From RPQJ01 sp963732415 (lineage in GTDB: Bacteria > Pseudomonadota > Gammaproteobacteria > Steroidobacterales > Steroidobacteraceae): a stretch of 17,577 nt of DNA. Location: positions 1 through 17,577 of the forward strand of contig CAVSZK010000006.1 of the NCBI GenBank assembly GCA_963732415.1, in the 5' to 3' direction. Numbering within the stretch: the stretch's first letter is position 1; each line of letters starts with the position of its first letter. Positions 6,854 to 13,411 of the stretch are shown here, one piece after another. A program made the position numbers and the translations under genes. Under the pieces are notes generated by a model. That model saw nothing but the letters and a program-made list of their open reading frames with translations, did not search any database and was not told the DNA's origin.

Positions 6854-8059
6854 TCATACCGTCCTCGTGGCCACCGCCGGCGACACCAGCGCCGCGCGCC
6901 GCGCCGGCAGCAGTGTGGCCGCCAGGCCGACGACCCACAGCGCGGCGGCACCGCCCACCAGGTAATAGAGCGGCAGGCGCGGCAGTTCGAACGTCGTGCT
7001 GAGCCAGTAGCCGAGGACCAACGCCAGGATGCAGCCCGCGAGCACGCCAGTCGTGGTCACCAGCCAGTTCTCGACCAGGAAGTAACGCACCACGTCGATG
7101 CGCCGTGCCCCGACCGCACGACGCGTGCCGATCTGCTTGGTGCGGGTGCCGACGTTGAACGAAGCCAGCCCGAAGATACCCAGCGCAGCGATGCCGACCA
7201 GCAGGGCCACGACCACCGCCAGGTACACCGCCATTGCGCGGTCGTCGGCGTAAGTCGAGGCCGCGATGTAGTCGAGCGCGCGCACCCGCAGGACTACGCG
7301 GCCATTGTCCACGCGGGACAGCGCGAGTTCTGCCGCCGCCATCATCGCATCGCGCTGGCCGGGCTTCGCCCGCACGACGTAGCGCGCCTGTTGCTCATCG
7401 GCGATGCCCGGCAGCAGTGCTACGTTGCCGACCTTGTCCCAGCTCGGCCACGACCCGTGCATGCGGTCGATGATGCCGACGATACGGACCGGCTGGCCGA
7501 GCGTGGTGTAGATCGTCTGGCCCAGCGCCTTGCCGTCCGGGAACATTTCACGGGCCGCATCGCGCGTGAGCAGTGCTTCCGGCGGGAACTCCGACGAGTT
7601 GCGGTCGGGCTTGCGCACCACGGCAGCGTCCAGGTCGCGACCTTCCACGATCTTCACGCCAAGTGTCCGCGCGCCGAATTCGTCCACCGAGAAGTAGTTG
7701 ATGTCGCCTCGGCGACCCTTCTCGCCCGGCTCGGTGTACAAGGCACTGCTCGAGCCGCCACCCGAAAGCGGCACGGCATTGATCACCGTCGCCGCTTCGA
7801 CGCCGGGCAACGAGCGCAGGATCTGCAGGTCCTCGCGCATCGCCGGCTCACCACTGAACTTGTCGCCGCTCGGCACCCAGCTGATGATGAAGATATTGGG
7901 CAGGTCGAGGCCGGGATCGCGGTTGATCCGGTCGACACGCTGCAGGACGATGTACAGCGAGTTCACCGCGATGGCCAGCGCCAGCGCAATCTGCAGCGCC
8001 ACCAGGATGGCGCCCGTCGGGCTGCGACGCAGTGCGCTCAGGATCGGTCGGATTTCCAT
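6854..8059 (-). CDS. FtsX/MacB-type ABC transporter permease (second)
   Basis: The 401-residue protein has one N-terminal membrane segment (about 17-39), a large periplasmic MacB-type core domain (about 40-270) and three C-terminal membrane segments (about 275-300, 327-351, 364-384). This is the standard MacB/FtsX permease layout. The GTRRAVGARR motif (311-320) after the second segment is typical. GGGAG lies about 6 bases before the ATG at 8059. It lies 16 bases downstream of the first permease gene. Such permeases transmit ATP hydrolysis to periplasmic proteins rather than moving substrates across the inner membrane. The two permeases, differing in length and sequence, probably form a heterodimer. 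Confidence 0.9.
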   Translation of the reverse strand: MEIRPILSALRRSPTGAILVALQIALALAIAVNSLYIVLQRVDRINRDPGLDLPNIFIISWVPSGDKFSGEPAMREDLQILRSLPGVEAATVINAVPLSGGGSSSALYTEPGEKGRRGDINYFSVDEFGARTLGVKIVEGRDLDAAVVRKPDRNSSEFPPEALLTRDAAREMFPDGKALGQTIYTTLGQPVRIVGIIDRMHGSWPSWDKVGNVALLPGIADEQQARYVVRAKPGQRDAMMAAAELALSRVDNGRVVLRVRALDYIAASTYADDRAMAVYLAVVVALLVGIAALGIFGLASFNVGTRTKQIGTRRAVGARRIDVVRYFLVENWLVTTTGVLAGCILALVLGYWLSTTFELPRLPLYYLVGGAAALWVVGLAATLLPARRAALVSPAVATRTV

Positions 8060-8075
8060 GTACGTCTCCCGGGAG

Positions 8076-9410
8076 CTATTGCGACTTGAGGTAAACGGCC
8101 GGCGCGACGCGGCCGATGCGCCACGAGGGGTACCACCCCGCGATGGCCCCGGCCACCAACGACAGCAGCAGCGCGAAGACCACGACCGCGGGATCGATTT
8201 CCGTGAGCCGCTCATAGGCCGCCCGGTTGTGGTCGGAACCGTAGATCGTGCGGATGCCAGCGAGCCCGCCCAACGCAAGCAGCAGGCCGAGGATGCCGCC
8301 GGCCGCGCCCAGCAGCAGCACCTCGGTCATGTGCTGGCGCACGATATCGCGTCGGCTGGCGCCGAGCGCGCGTCGCAGCCCGGTGACCGACGCCGCATTC
8401 AGGAACTTCGCGAGCAGCAGGCCGACCACATTGACCAGGCAGACACCGAGGAACAGCAGCGCGATGCCGATCAGTACGCGGTTGTCACGCTGCACGACCT
8501 CGTTGCGGTCGAGCCATTGCGTGACGTCGTAGATCCGGTTGTTGAGCGGCCGCGGCATGCGTCCAGCCGCCTTCTGCGCGCGCGCGTAGTTGTCCAGCTG
8601 CGCCTGGAAACGATCGCGGTCCGCGAGCGTGGGCAGTTCGGCCCACAACTGCAGCCACACGCACTCGGAATTCAGGAAGTCCCGGTAGCTGTCGCCGGAC
8701 TCCGCCTTCCAGCAGTTGGTGTTGCCGTAGACCGGCAACTCGAGTTGCGGACCCCAGGCGAACGGCATGTAGACGTCCTCGGCATCGTCGAACGACCCGT
8801 TGTTCAGGTCGTAGAACTTCGGGCTTGGCGTCCACTGCTTCAGTACACCGACTACGCGGTACTCTGCGCCGCCCAGTTGCACCGTGCGACCCACGCTGTT
8901 CTCGCCGCCGAACACCTTTTCGTTGGTTTCGTGGCTCAGCACCACCACCGGCTGCGGGCCATCGTCCGCCGCGGCGTCCCAGCCCTGCCCATACTGGAAT
9001 GGCAGGTCGAACATCTCGAAGAACTCGCGCGAGGTCAGGCGCAGCACGGCCTGGAACGACTTGACCTCCTGGCGCTCCGGCACAAGCAGTGCCCCCGACT
9101 TGTACATGACCGCCGTGCGCGTCTCCGCGCCGGCTCCGTGCAGGTAGGTGGCGTCGCGGTAAGTAAGCAGCTGCGGCGGCTCGTCAGGCTTGTCGTCGTC
9201 GTACGGCCGGTCCGGGCTCCACGTGTCGAGCGTCACGGCGTACAGCTGTTGGCTCTTGTGCGGGATCGGGTTGCTGGACATGGCGTGATACACGGTGAAC
9301 GTCACCGTGCACACGGCAATGCCGAGCGCGATTGCCAGCACAAGCAGGGCGGACAGCCCCGGGTGCCGCCGCAGGCTTTGCAGGGCGATCCGCAGATCGT
9401 AGGCGAACAT
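8076..9410 (-). CDS. FtsX/MacB-type ABC transporter permease (first)
   Basis: The 444-residue protein has a membrane segment at about 19-41, a long periplasmic domain (about 42-305) and three C-terminal membrane segments (about 311-335, 358-382, 404-426). The motif TGLRRALGASRRDIVRQH after the second segment is the typical FtsX-family coupling region. The end WYPSWRIGRVAPAVYLKSQ is the usual permease C-terminus. The ATG at 9410 is preceded by GGGAG and AGGAG. The ATPase gene stops 18 bases upstream. The periplasmic domain contains two cysteines close together (NTNCWKAE, NSECVWL) that could form a disulfide. Confidence 0.9.
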   Translation of the reverse strand: MFAYDLRIALQSLRRHPGLSALLVLAIALGIAVCTVTFTVYHAMSSNPIPHKSQQLYAVTLDTWSPDRPYDDDKPDEPPQLLTYRDATYLHGAGAETRTAVMYKSGALLVPERQEVKSFQAVLRLTSREFFEMFDLPFQYGQGWDAAADDGPQPVVVLSHETNEKVFGGENSVGRTVQLGGAEYRVVGVLKQWTPSPKFYDLNNGSFDDAEDVYMPFAWGPQLELPVYGNTNCWKAESGDSYRDFLNSECVWLQLWAELPTLADRDRFQAQLDNYARAQKAAGRMPRPLNNRIYDVTQWLDRNEVVQRDNRVLIGIALLFLGVCLVNVVGLLLAKFLNAASVTGLRRALGASRRDIVRQHMTEVLLLGAAGGILGLLLALGGLAGIRTIYGSDHNRAAYERLTEIDPAVVVFALLLSLVAGAIAGWYPSWRIGRVAPAVYLKSQ

Positions 9411-9428
9411 GCTCCTGGACTCCCGGGT

Positions 9429-10154
9429 TCAGGCGTAGGCAGTCGCTTCAAAGCGCGACTGGCCATCCGTGGGTTCGTAGGGCTTGAAGTCGCTGACCTG
9501 GCCGTCGATCACCTGCACGCTGCGGTGCGCGCGGCGGGCGAGTTCCGGGTCGTGGGTGACCATGATGATGGTCGTTCCCATGCCGTTGATCTGCTCGAGC
9601 AGGTCCATCACCTGGCGTGCCATCAATGAGTCGAGGTTGCCGGTGGGCTCGTCGGCGAGCAGCAGCGCCGGATCACCGGCGAGCGCGCGGGCGATCGCGA
9701 CGCGCTGTTGCTGGCCCCCGGACAGCTGCGATGGCAGGTGCTTGACCCGCGACGACAGCCCGACGAGGTCCAGCGCCGCCGTGATTCGTTCGCGCCGCTC
9801 GGCCGCAGGCATGCGTCGATAGCGCAGCGGCACGTCGACGTTGTCGAAGACGTTGAGGTCCGGGATCAGGTTGAAGCTCTGGAAAATGAACCCGATCTTC
9901 TGGTTCCTCACCCTGGAGCGCTGGTCGTCGCCCAGGCTGCCGACGTCGTCCCCGTCGAGGCGGTAGCTGCCGCTGTCGAAGCTCTCCAGCAGCCCGGCGA
10001 CATTGAGGAACGTCGTCTTCCCGGAACCGGATGGCCCCATGACCGCCACGAACTCGCCGCGCTCGACCTCGAGGCCGAATTCACGCAGCGCGTGTGTCTC
10101 CAGCAGGTCGGTGCGATATACCTTGGTGATCTGGCGCATTTCCAACATGGGCAT
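9429..10154 (-). CDS. ABC transporter ATPase, MacB/LolD type
   Basis: The 241-residue ATPase has Walker A GPSGSGKT (40-47), Q-loop Q92 (FIFQSFNL), signature LSGGQQQ (144-150), Walker B LLLADEPTGNLD with catalytic E169, and H-loop H201 (MVTHD). The FQSFNLIP and EPTGNLDS strings are characteristic of the MacB/LolD/FtsE group, which works with FtsX-like permeases. The two permease genes follow directly, and the membrane-fusion gene precedes by 27 bases, so all four encode one tripartite-type exporter. AGGGG lies 8 bases before the ATG at 10154; an alternative ATG two codons further in is possible. A short C-terminal extension (about 222-241) is not part of the core domain. Confidence 0.95.
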   Translation of the reverse strand: MPMLEMRQITKVYRTDLLETHALREFGLEVERGEFVAVMGPSGSGKTTFLNVAGLLESFDSGSYRLDGDDVGSLGDDQRSRVRNQKIGFIFQSFNLIPDLNVFDNVDVPLRYRRMPAAERRERITAALDLVGLSSRVKHLPSQLSGGQQQRVAIARALAGDPALLLADEPTGNLDSLMARQVMDLLEQINGMGTTIIMVTHDPELARRAHRSVQVIDGQVSDFKPYEPTDGQSRFEATAYA

Positions 10155-10181
10155 CTGGGTTCCCCTGGGGACTGGTTGACG

Positions 10182-11501
10182 TTAATCGGCCAGCAGCACG
10201 CGTGCTGCTTCCTTGAATCCATCGGTATCAGAGACGACGATCTGCGCGCCCTCGTCCAGGCCGCCGGTGATCTCGACCTCGCGTACGCTGGTCGCACCCG
10301 TCGTGATCGACATTCGCTCGGCGGTGTCGCCGTGCACGACGTAGGCGACTTTGCCGCCGCCGGCCTCATAGAAGCCGCCACGCTCGACCTTTAGAACGCC
10401 ATCGCGTCGATCCATCACGATTCGAACTGACACCCGCTGGTTCTGGCGCAGCCCCGCGGGCGGCTCGTCCTTGAAACGGACTCGCCCGGTAACCTCGCCC
10501 TGGTGGACCTCGGGCGAAACCGCAGTAACTTCGCCAGGAAAATTTTTCCCGCCGTATCCGATCTCGGCCGGCATGCCGAGGCCGAGCGCACCGGCATACG
10601 ACTCGGCCACGCGGAACTCGACTTCGAGCGCCGACAGGTCGACGACCGAGAGCAGCGCCGCATCCTGCGGGACGGCGGCCTTCTCGCTGACCGAAATGCT
10701 GCCGACCATGCCGTCCACAGGCGAGCGAACGGCCAGCGACTCGACCCGGCGCTCCAGGTCCGCGACCAGCAACTGCTGTCGCTCCCGCTGCAGGCGGCTG
10801 GTCTGCAGCTCGAACTTGAGCCCTTCCTTCTCGAGCGACGACGTCTCGAGTGAATGGTCGTGCGTGAGCTTCGCTTCGTCGAGCTCGTCGCGGGCCCGCT
10901 GGTAGTCGCGTTCGCTGATCACTTGCTGGTCCCAGGCCTGCTGGGCACGGGCGAACTCCCGCTCCGCCCCGCGGATCGCCACACCCGCCATGTCGCTGGT
11001 CTGCTGGCTCCCGAGGATCTTGCGACGCACATCGATTTCCTGGCGCTTCAGGTCGACCGTCATTCCTTCCAGCGTCGCGTACTCGCGGTCGTATTCATTG
11101 CGCAGCGCCGGACTGTCGAGCGTCGCGACGACGTCGCCCTTGCTCACCTTGTCGCCCGCCTGCACGGAGAGGAGGACGGTCCCCTGGGCCGGCGAGTACA
11201 GCACCGGGCTCACCGCGGCGACGACGGTTGCCTGGGCGGCGACATCGCTGACGAACTCGCCGCGTGTCACCGTGGCGATTCGCACGCGCTCGCGAGCGAC
11301 GGTGGCGTCGGACGACGCCCAGCCGCGCAGAAGCCAGGCGCTCACGCCGAGCAGCAGCAGCAACAGCGCAGCCGCAGCCCACCAGACACGACGGTCGCTG
11401 CGCCAGCTGCGGACGCGGTCGACGGCCTGGTCCTGCCCGTCGGTGCCGCGCATGCCGGCCGACTCGCGCTGCGGAATCCGGGATACCGACGCCTCGGGCA
11501 T
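10182..11501 (-). CDS. HlyD/MacA-type membrane-fusion protein
   Basis: The protein (439 residues from the ATG at 11501) has a cytoplasmic basic start, one membrane anchor (about 40-58), a lipoyl-like hairpin half (VLYSPAQGTVL...VSKGDVVATLDS), a long alpha-helical coiled coil (about 125-235), the second lipoyl half (VRSPVDGMVGSI) and beta-barrel and membrane-proximal domains. It bridges the inner-membrane ABC complex to an outer-membrane channel; no channel gene is present here. The start is uncertain: the open frame reaches a GTG at 11543, but that lies inside the predicted sigma-54 promoter (start of transcription near 11528). ATGs at 11525, 11501 and 11453 are possible and none has a strong ribosome binding site. 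It is the first gene of the six-gene unit. Confidence 0.9.
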   Translation of the reverse strand: MPEASVSRIPQRESAGMRGTDGQDQAVDRVRSWRSDRRVWWAAAALLLLLLGVSAWLLRGWASSDATVARERVRIATVTRGEFVSDVAAQATVVAAVSPVLYSPAQGTVLLSVQAGDKVSKGDVVATLDSPALRNEYDREYATLEGMTVDLKRQEIDVRRKILGSQQTSDMAGVAIRGAEREFARAQQAWDQQVISERDYQRARDELDEAKLTHDHSLETSSLEKEGLKFELQTSRLQRERQQLLVADLERRVESLAVRSPVDGMVGSISVSEKAAVPQDAALLSVVDLSALEVEFRVAESYAGALGLGMPAEIGYGGKNFPGEVTAVSPEVHQGEVTGRVRFKDEPPAGLRQNQRVSVRIVMDRRDGVLKVERGGFYEAGGGKVAYVVHGDTAERMSITTGATSVREVEITGGLDEGAQIVVSDTDGFKEAARVLLAD

Positions 11502-11538
11502 GGTGGATTTCAATCGCTGGATCATTGGTTGGTTACTC

Positions 11539-11554
11539 TGCACATCTCATGCCA
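11539..11554 (-). promoter_or_regulatory. sigma-54 (-24/-12) promoter of the efflux operon
   Basis: TGGCATGAGATGTGCA on the minus strand matches the consensus TGGCACG-N4-TTGCA with two differences. The invariant GG and GC are both present and correctly spaced. Transcription would start near 11528. The match is supported by context: the operon it precedes encodes a complete sigma-54-dependent activator. Confidence 0.7.
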
Positions 11555-11631
11555 GTCGCCCGCATGAGGCACAAACGTATGATTCTTCGATGATTGCGCG
11601 GGTCTGATCGTTTGAAACGGCCTTGCTGGCG

Positions 11632-11668
11632 GTGTCCGCGGCCGGTCGCCGGACACATTCGTGGACAC
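11632..11668. promoter_or_regulatory. possible enhancer sites (GGACAC half-sites)
   Basis: Three copies of one half-site lie in the divergent intergenic region: GTGTCCG (11632-11638), CGGACAC (11650-11656) and GGACAC (11663-11668). The first two form a 7-bp inverted repeat with 11 bases between. They are about 80-115 bases upstream of the -24/-12 element, the usual distance for NtrC-family binding. They could instead belong to the divergent metallopeptidase promoter. Binding is inferred. Confidence 0.4.
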
Positions 11669-11734
11669 TTTCTTGCCGGGGGGCCGATGTCGTAACCTGC
11701 GGCCTTCGCCAAAAGCAGCAGCGAGGCTCCCAGC

Positions 11735-12595
11735 ATGGACATCGACGGCCGCCGCAAGAGCAGCAACATCGAAGATCGTCGCGGCTCGCGGATAGGGAGA
11801 ACCGGCGCCGGCATCAGCATCGGTGGATTGCTGTTCCTGGTCGTGCTCAGCCTGCTGGGCATCAACCCGCTGCCATTCCTGGGCGTGGCCACGAAAACGG
11901 CGGAGGTCCAGGAACAGCCGTCGGACCAGCCGTACCAGGAGAGCGCACAGGAGGCGAAGCTCCGCGAGCTGACTGCAGTAGTCCTGGCCGACACCGAGGA
12001 CGCGTGGACCCAGATCCTGCCGCGCTATGGCGTGCAGTACGTACCGCCGACGCTGGTGCTCTTCGATGGCACGGTCAAGTCAGGCTGCGGCATTGCCGAG
12101 TCGGCGATGGGTCCGTTCTACTGCCCGCTGGACCAGAAGGTCTATGTCGACATGTCCTTCTACAACGACCTGAGCTCGCGATTCGGCGCACCGGGCGACT
12201 TCGCGCAGGCGTACGTGATCGCGCACGAGGTCGGCCACCACGTGCAGAACCTGCTCGGTACGGCGGAAAAAGTGCACAGCGCGCAGCAGCGGTCGAGCAA
12301 GGCCGACGCCAATGCATTGTCGGTGCGAATGGAACTGCAGGCCGACTGCTACGCGGGCGTCTGGGCGCAGAACGCGTCGCAGTCCCGGCAGCTGCTCGAG
12401 GCCGGCGACGTCGAGGAAGGCCTGAACGCGGCCAGCGCGATCGGCGACGACCGACTGCAGAAGCAGGCGCAGGGCTACGTGGTGCCGGACGCCTTCACGC
12501 ACGGCAGTTCGGCACAGCGGGTGCAGTGGTTCAAGACGGGGCTCACGGCCGGTTCGCTGGAAGCCTGCGACACGTTCAGCGCGAGGCATCTGTAG
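11735..12595 (+). CDS. ypfJ: YpfJ-like zinc metallopeptidase
   Basis: The 286-residue protein has a polar start with RRxSxNIEDRRG, one membrane segment (about 27-48) and a catalytic domain with the zinc motif HEVGHH (164-169). H164 and H168 are ligands, E165 is the general base, and the downstream ELQADCYAG stretch (E200, D204) is the usual further ligand region. It belongs to the neutral zinc metallopeptidase (YpfJ/zinicin-like) family; the substrate is not established. The catalytic domain would be periplasmic if the single segment is an anchor. It is transcribed divergently from the efflux operon and shares its 230-base control region. The stop at 12595 directly abuts a hairpin repeat. Confidence 0.9.
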   Translation: MDIDGRRKSSNIEDRRGSRIGRTGAGISIGGLLFLVVLSLLGINPLPFLGVATKTAEVQEQPSDQPYQESAQEAKLRELTAVVLADTEDAWTQILPRYGVQYVPPTLVLFDGTVKSGCGIAESAMGPFYCPLDQKVYVDMSFYNDLSSRFGAPGDFAQAYVIAHEVGHHVQNLLGTAEKVHSAQQRSSKADANALSVRMELQADCYAGVWAQNASQSRQLLEAGDVEEGLNAASAIGDDRLQKQAQGYVVPDAFTHGSSAQRVQWFKTGLTAGSLEACDTFSARHL

Positions 12596-12603
12596 GAGGG
12601 GAC

Positions 12604-12637
12604 ATTCTCCTTTTTCCGCCGACGGAAAAAGGAGAAT
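12604..12637. terminator. 15-bp perfect hairpin between convergent genes
   Basis: Arms 12604-12618 (ATTCTCCTTTTTCCG) and 12623-12637 pair perfectly with a 4-base loop CCGA. It lies between the metallopeptidase stop (12595) and the antitoxin stop (12658), which converge, so it could end transcription from both sides. It lacks a trailing T tract; the T and A runs are within the stem. The lead-in GGGGACATTCTCC recalls the GGGGAC repeat at 4062-4128, so it may be a third repeat family rather than a pure terminator. Confidence 0.6.
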
Positions 12638-12657
12638 AGCCCGAGCTCCGCCGGGCA

Positions 12658-13011
12658 CTAGGCCGCGCGACGGATCGACTTCTTCCCGTGGAGGGGCACG
12701 ATCTCGAGGAGCTTGTCGCCCAACCTGCGCCTCTCTTCCATCAGCTCGTAAGCATTCTGCAGGCCGAGAAAGAAACCCTCGTGCAGCCCGAAGTAACGGG
12801 TGAGCCGCAAGTCGGTGTCGGCCGACACCGCGCGCTTACCGTTCACGATCTCGTTGATGCGCCTGGGGGAAACCTTCAGGGCGCGTGCCAGCGCGTTCTG
12901 GCTCATGCCCAGCGGCTTCATGAATTCCTCCAGCAACATTTCGCCAGCGTGCGGATTGTGCAGCCAGTTTGGGTTGCCGCCTTTACGAGTGGTAGTCGAC
13001 GATTTCGACAT
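12658..13011 (-). CDS. higA: HigA-type antitoxin (XRE helix-turn-helix)
   Basis: The 117-residue protein has the HigA addiction-module signature: NPHAGEMLLEEFMKPLGMSQNALARALKVSPRRINEIVNGKRAVSADTD in residues 19-66, holding the helix-turn-helix (about 36-58), then LTRYFG and FFLGLQNAYEL. It should bind and neutralise the upstream-encoded HigB toxin and repress the operon through the operators at 13284-13319. The start at 13011 lies 29 bases inside the toxin gene. The open frame extends to 13092, but those residues are not family-like. As in classical hig loci the toxin comes first. The C-terminal tail KKSIRRAA is basic. Confidence 0.93.
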   Translation of the reverse strand: MSKSSTTTRKGGNPNWLHNPHAGEMLLEEFMKPLGMSQNALARALKVSPRRINEIVNGKRAVSADTDLRLTRYFGLHEGFFLGLQNAYELMEERRRLGDKLLEIVPLHGKKSIRRAA

Positions 13012-13267
13012 CCGTTGCCCCTCTATCTGTCCAGCGAAAGCAAACACGCCACTGGTCGTTGATCCGCAGACTGTACTGGCCGGCCCTGTCACCGGACAGC
13101 GCTTCCAGCCGGTTCCCCGGTGGCTGCTGAAGATCCCGCAGCGACGACGCCAAATCGAGCAAGCGCAATTTTCGCACCGAGGCGCGCTGGATCCACGGCG
13201 GCAGGCGCCGACTGCGCTCGCCCGACCAGATCCGAGCCGTCTCCCGGTTCCTGAAGCCCAGAATCAA
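12983..13267 (-). CDS. higB: HigB-type toxin (RelE superfamily)
   Basis: The 94-residue protein matches the HigB layout: LGFRNRETARIWSGERSRRLP, then LRLLDLASSLRDLQQPPGNRLEALSGDRAGQYSLRINDQWRVCFRW, ending VEIVDYHS. These RelE-fold toxins cut ribosome-bound mRNA. The conserved GNRLEAL, QYSLRINDQWRVCF and final DYH are all present, so it looks intact. The start is a TTG at 13267: the family usually begins at this point, and GGAGG (13274-13278) is ideally placed 6 bases upstream, so the unusual start codon is well supported. It overlaps higA by 29 bases. A low-efficiency TTG start would keep toxin levels below antitoxin. Confidence 0.92.
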   Translation of the reverse strand: MILGFRNRETARIWSGERSRRLPPWIQRASVRKLRLLDLASSLRDLQQPPGNRLEALSGDRAGQYSLRINDQWRVCFRWTDRGATDVEIVDYHS

Positions 13268-13283
13268 CGACCGCCTCCGGCTT

Positions 13284-13319
13284 TATAACGCGATACGTCA
13301 TATGACGCAACACGTCATA
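13284..13319 (-). promoter_or_regulatory. higBA promoter with two tandem operators
   Basis: On the minus strand two 19-base dyads follow one another and share two bases: TATGACGTGTTGCGTCATA (13319-13301) and TATGACGTATCGCGTTATA (13302-13284). Both fit TATGACGTRTYGCGTYATA with 7-base arms. A -10 element (TATAAA or TTATAA, about 13282-13288) overlaps the second dyad, and a possible -35 TTGCGT overlaps the first. This is the expected place for the HigA or HigA-HigB complex to bind and repress. Confidence 0.72.
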
Positions 13320-13390
13320 GCCTGGACGGCGGCGCCACATCCGATGATCGCGGTGCACGCGAACCGGCGTCAGTCGGAAATCCGGTGCAA

Positions 13391-13408
13391 ACGCGCCAAA
13401 AGGCGCGT
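13391..13408 (-). terminator. hairpin after sucD
   Basis: ACGCGCC / GGCGCGT (7 bp, 4-base loop) begins 4 bases after the sucD stop. On the minus strand it is followed by TTTGC, a short T run, so it is a modest intrinsic terminator candidate. No other hairpin is visible before the hig promoter. Confidence 0.5.
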
Positions 13409-13411
13409 GGA

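Noticed and set aside
7698..9629. 643-codon plus-strand open frame across the permease genes
   Set aside because: It is the antisense of two FtsX-type permeases and part of the ATPase gene; its composition (His, Arg, Gln rich) is typical of antisense frames in GC-rich DNA.
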